Assembly: GCA_037903475.1 (NCBI GenBank)
Contig: JBAJFG010000034.1
Coordinates: 620,001 to 684,000 of the forward strand
Length of the DNA stretch: 64,000 nt
Origin: Ancylostoma caninum
Lineage: Eukaryota > Nematoda > Chromadorea > Rhabditida > Ancylostomatidae
Reading direction: 5' to 3'
A program made the translations under genes and the position numbers. This document shows positions 61,508-64,000 of this stretch, one piece after another (position 1 is the stretch's first letter; every line of letters begins with the position of its first letter). The notes under the pieces are model-generated. The model saw nothing but the letters and a program-made list of their open reading frames with translations, was not told the origin of the DNA and searched no databases.

Positions 61508-64000
61508 CGTCCGATCGATAGTCCCGGACGAAAAGTAGCCTATAACCTCCGCCGGCCCCTGACGACCTAATGCGAAATTCGGATCATCCCCAGATACAAG
61601 CACACAAACACATACACAAACTTACTTTCACTTTTATATATACAGATGAAAAAATACTCGAGTAATGGAACACTTACAAGAAGATTGTTAAGTGATTCTT
61701 ATAACTAAAAAGTTCAGAATAACCGACACTTCCAATTATTAGAAAAACTACTACCACATATGAACTTCAAGGTATTTAAGCAAGAATTTCTTTGATGAGC
61801 ATAGCTATTTTCTGATTTTTGAAGAAATGAGAGGGTAGGCCGTAAAACATAAATATTCCAGCTTCTCTGTGACTGGTGCAATACACAACAATATATTGAC
61901 ACGCATGAACATAATCCACATCGATACTTGCTCACCTGCTCTCTGCTACATTCTTCATGGACAATAAACTGGCCCTTCGTCAACAGAGAATATTTAACTA
62001 TTTATTTATCTGTTTATATGCGATGAAGTATTATCATTATTTATTTCTGTTTCTTGGACGTAATTTCCCACTTACATTCTAGTAAAATATGTACTTTAAA
62101 GATGTGTCTTGCGTATATAAAGAGAGAAAATAAGAAAAAAAAAACAGAGTGCATGGTAGGGAAGAGTATGGAATGATTTTAGGAGAGCTAAGCACGAGAT
62201 GAATGAGAGAAAAATTTAAAAGTTTGAAAGATTGGAAAAAAGCAATAAAAAGACAACAAAGAACGAGATCCTGGAGCAGAGGGCCCTGAGAGAAATTTCA
62301 TTAATTTATGCAGGATGTATCACTGGGCTAGGATTCAGGAACGCTTAACCACATACCTCTGAATATGTGCAATGTAAAGGTAACTTGTTTGCAAGTAGTA
62401 TGTATTGTAAGCTCAGTGATGTATTCAGATAGGTGATGATCATGGATATCGCCAGTCTCCTGGACATGCTAGGAACCTCTTCCACTAAACGTTTGGTTAA
62501 CTAAGTCCTAGCTAACCCTGACGATTCAGTTTCAGCCTCGCAATGGCTGAGTACTAGTAATGAGTTCAAAAGAGTATCCTTCTCGGATCCTCAAATTACT
62601 TAATGTTACGTTCTTAAGAAAGCAATAATCAGTACACGTTTACCGACTTATTCATGAGGAACGTAGAAGAAACTTACACAGGTAAGTAGCGGTGAGTCCT
62701 TTGCATGAGGATCTGAGGGAAATTAGTGAACATGAGGTGCAATAAGCAATTGGGAAGTGATTTAGTGTAATGATCCTCAAATGAAATGCCGAAGGTGACC
62801 ACGAAGATTGGTGGCGGCGTCGTCTGCTTTACACTATCGTCACCGCCATTAATTAGGCTTGGAATCCTTGCGATAGGAACGCACATATATTAATTTGATG
62901 GACAACAAAAGTACTGAAAAGTTGCATTGGAGCATATGGTAGGATTACTGGAAAGCAAAACCCCTTAGGATTCTCGGAAGCTCTCGCATGCAGGCTCCAG
63001 TAGCTAAGCAACATGCTTTTACTAGTATAAAAGTTGAGTACAAATATGTATATTCATGAAAAAAAAAGGTTTGCTAGCATAGTTATGATGACCTATGACA
63101 TCAATGACTTTCATGAGGAGTGAAGATTGAGAGGGACGACCGAATAATCATCCCTTGGAAAAACTCCAAAAATCCTAGCTCAGCATACTGAGAGGGCCAC
63201 TACGAGGTCAGTGAGTAATAACATGTCAAGTATGTTTATCAGAGTATTATTTTGAGCTTACTCACTATACATACCACCTTGTTTACAACCTCATTGATAA
63301 TGCAAAAAGGACTACTACTTATATGTAAAAGTCTAGCTGAAAAATCAAAGATAAAGTGAAACTTGTTAAGCTCACATGTCGGCCAAAAAATTCCTTGACA
63401 TGGGACTTCAATAGTTTTAAGTATGTTAGAACGCCGTGAATATCCTCAAGAACTCAAGAAAAAATTCAATCTCCCCCATCCCACAACCCCGTCTCCACTA
63501 CGCCGTTATCAATCACAATCAATTTGTGGAAGATCCTCGGATAGTGGATTTGATTCCATCACTGTTTCCAAATGCTTTCAATGTTGTTCGGACAACTTTC
63601 AATCCAACAATATGGAATAAAGTATCTTGAAGATTAGCTCATAATGTTCCGCAACTGGTGATAATTTGATGAGCCCACTCCAAATGCACTGTCAGTGCTC
63701 ATCATGCCAATTTTGAAATTTGAGCAGGCGCGAGTTTTGAACTTGCTATAGGCCACTTCTGACTCACAAGTGAAAGACACTCGGTCGAAATGGCCATTCG
63801 TGACGTGGTATTCACCACCACATGCAATTTTCAACGCTGATTTCTAATCCGCTGCCTAAATTTTCTGCGGGATTCTGTATAGTGAGCTGCACCTACTTTT
63901 TTTTCCGCGCAGAGTTAACATATAGTCAGCACTCTTAGAACCTCTTGTATGGGTTCTAGTGTACTTGGTAGCTGCTTTAGTGATAATCAAACCACTGAGT

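Larger units (their letters stand above)
55143..64000. other. Gene-poor terminal region
   Basis: About 8.9 kb with no intact gene that I can support. It contains a mariner transposase remnant (57427-57850), a ~119-base tandem duplication (61256-61507), an AT-rich stretch with repeated TTTATTTATT-like motifs near 55660-55980, and scattered open frames without motifs. The 63436-63627 frame contains FVEDPRIVDLIPSLFPNAFN and looks mildly protein-like but has no context. Confidence 0.5.

Overview
This window looks like nuclear DNA of a clade V (strongylid, hookworm-type) nematode. Genes have many short exons with GT-AG introns. Several start codons lie 2-22 bases after an intron-style acceptor (TTTCAG or TTTTTAG type), as expected for spliced-leader trans-splicing. 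Proteins match nematode or animal families closely, and introns and spacers are full of short inverted-repeat (MITE-like) elements. No bacterial, viral or CRISPR signal and no convincing tRNA or rRNA gene was seen.

Layout. 1-2485 (-): rpl-11, 3' end outside the window. 3758-6205 (+): mitochondrial HMG-CoA lyase, 10 exons. 8007-10809 (+): rpl-5, 7 exons. 11589-17177 (-): a 16-exon protein with a SANT/Myb-like segment, 5' end not found. 17.2-25.5 kb: a dense nest of inverted-repeat elements inserted into one another. 25830-31320 (+): ClC-7-type chloride/proton antiporter (clh-6 type), 19 exons. 31768-33140 (+): EMC10, 5 exons. 33494-35128 (+): mitochondrial ribosomal protein bS1m/mrps-28, 5 exons. 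35.1-42.6 kb: repeat-rich spacer with a clear hAT-type MITE. 42665-45688 (+): phosphoglycerate kinase, 12 exons. 45.7-54.6 kb: spacer holding an unassigned 144-codon ORF (-) and an unrecognised 5-exon gene (+). 54611-55142 (-): a 138-residue membrane protein resembling LAPTM/DUF7027 proteins. 55.2-64 kb: no intact gene, one decayed mariner transposase and a tandem duplication.

How it fits together. Most genes are housekeeping: cytosolic ribosome, mitochondrial ribosome, glycolysis, leucine/ketone metabolism, ER membrane insertion and lysosomal ion exchange. The clh-6, EMC10 and mrps-28 genes are head-to-tail with about 0.35-0.45 kb gaps. In the first gap an AATAAA lies about 90 bases before a TTTTTTAG acceptor, so a nematode operon with SL2-type processing is plausible.

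The most unusual structure is the 17.2-25.5 kb nest. Filled and empty insertion sites of the same repeats both occur in the window, so TA- and TTAA-type target duplications and the order of insertions can be read directly. All exon coordinates were derived by hand from reading frame, splice sites and family knowledge; no alignment or database search was run.
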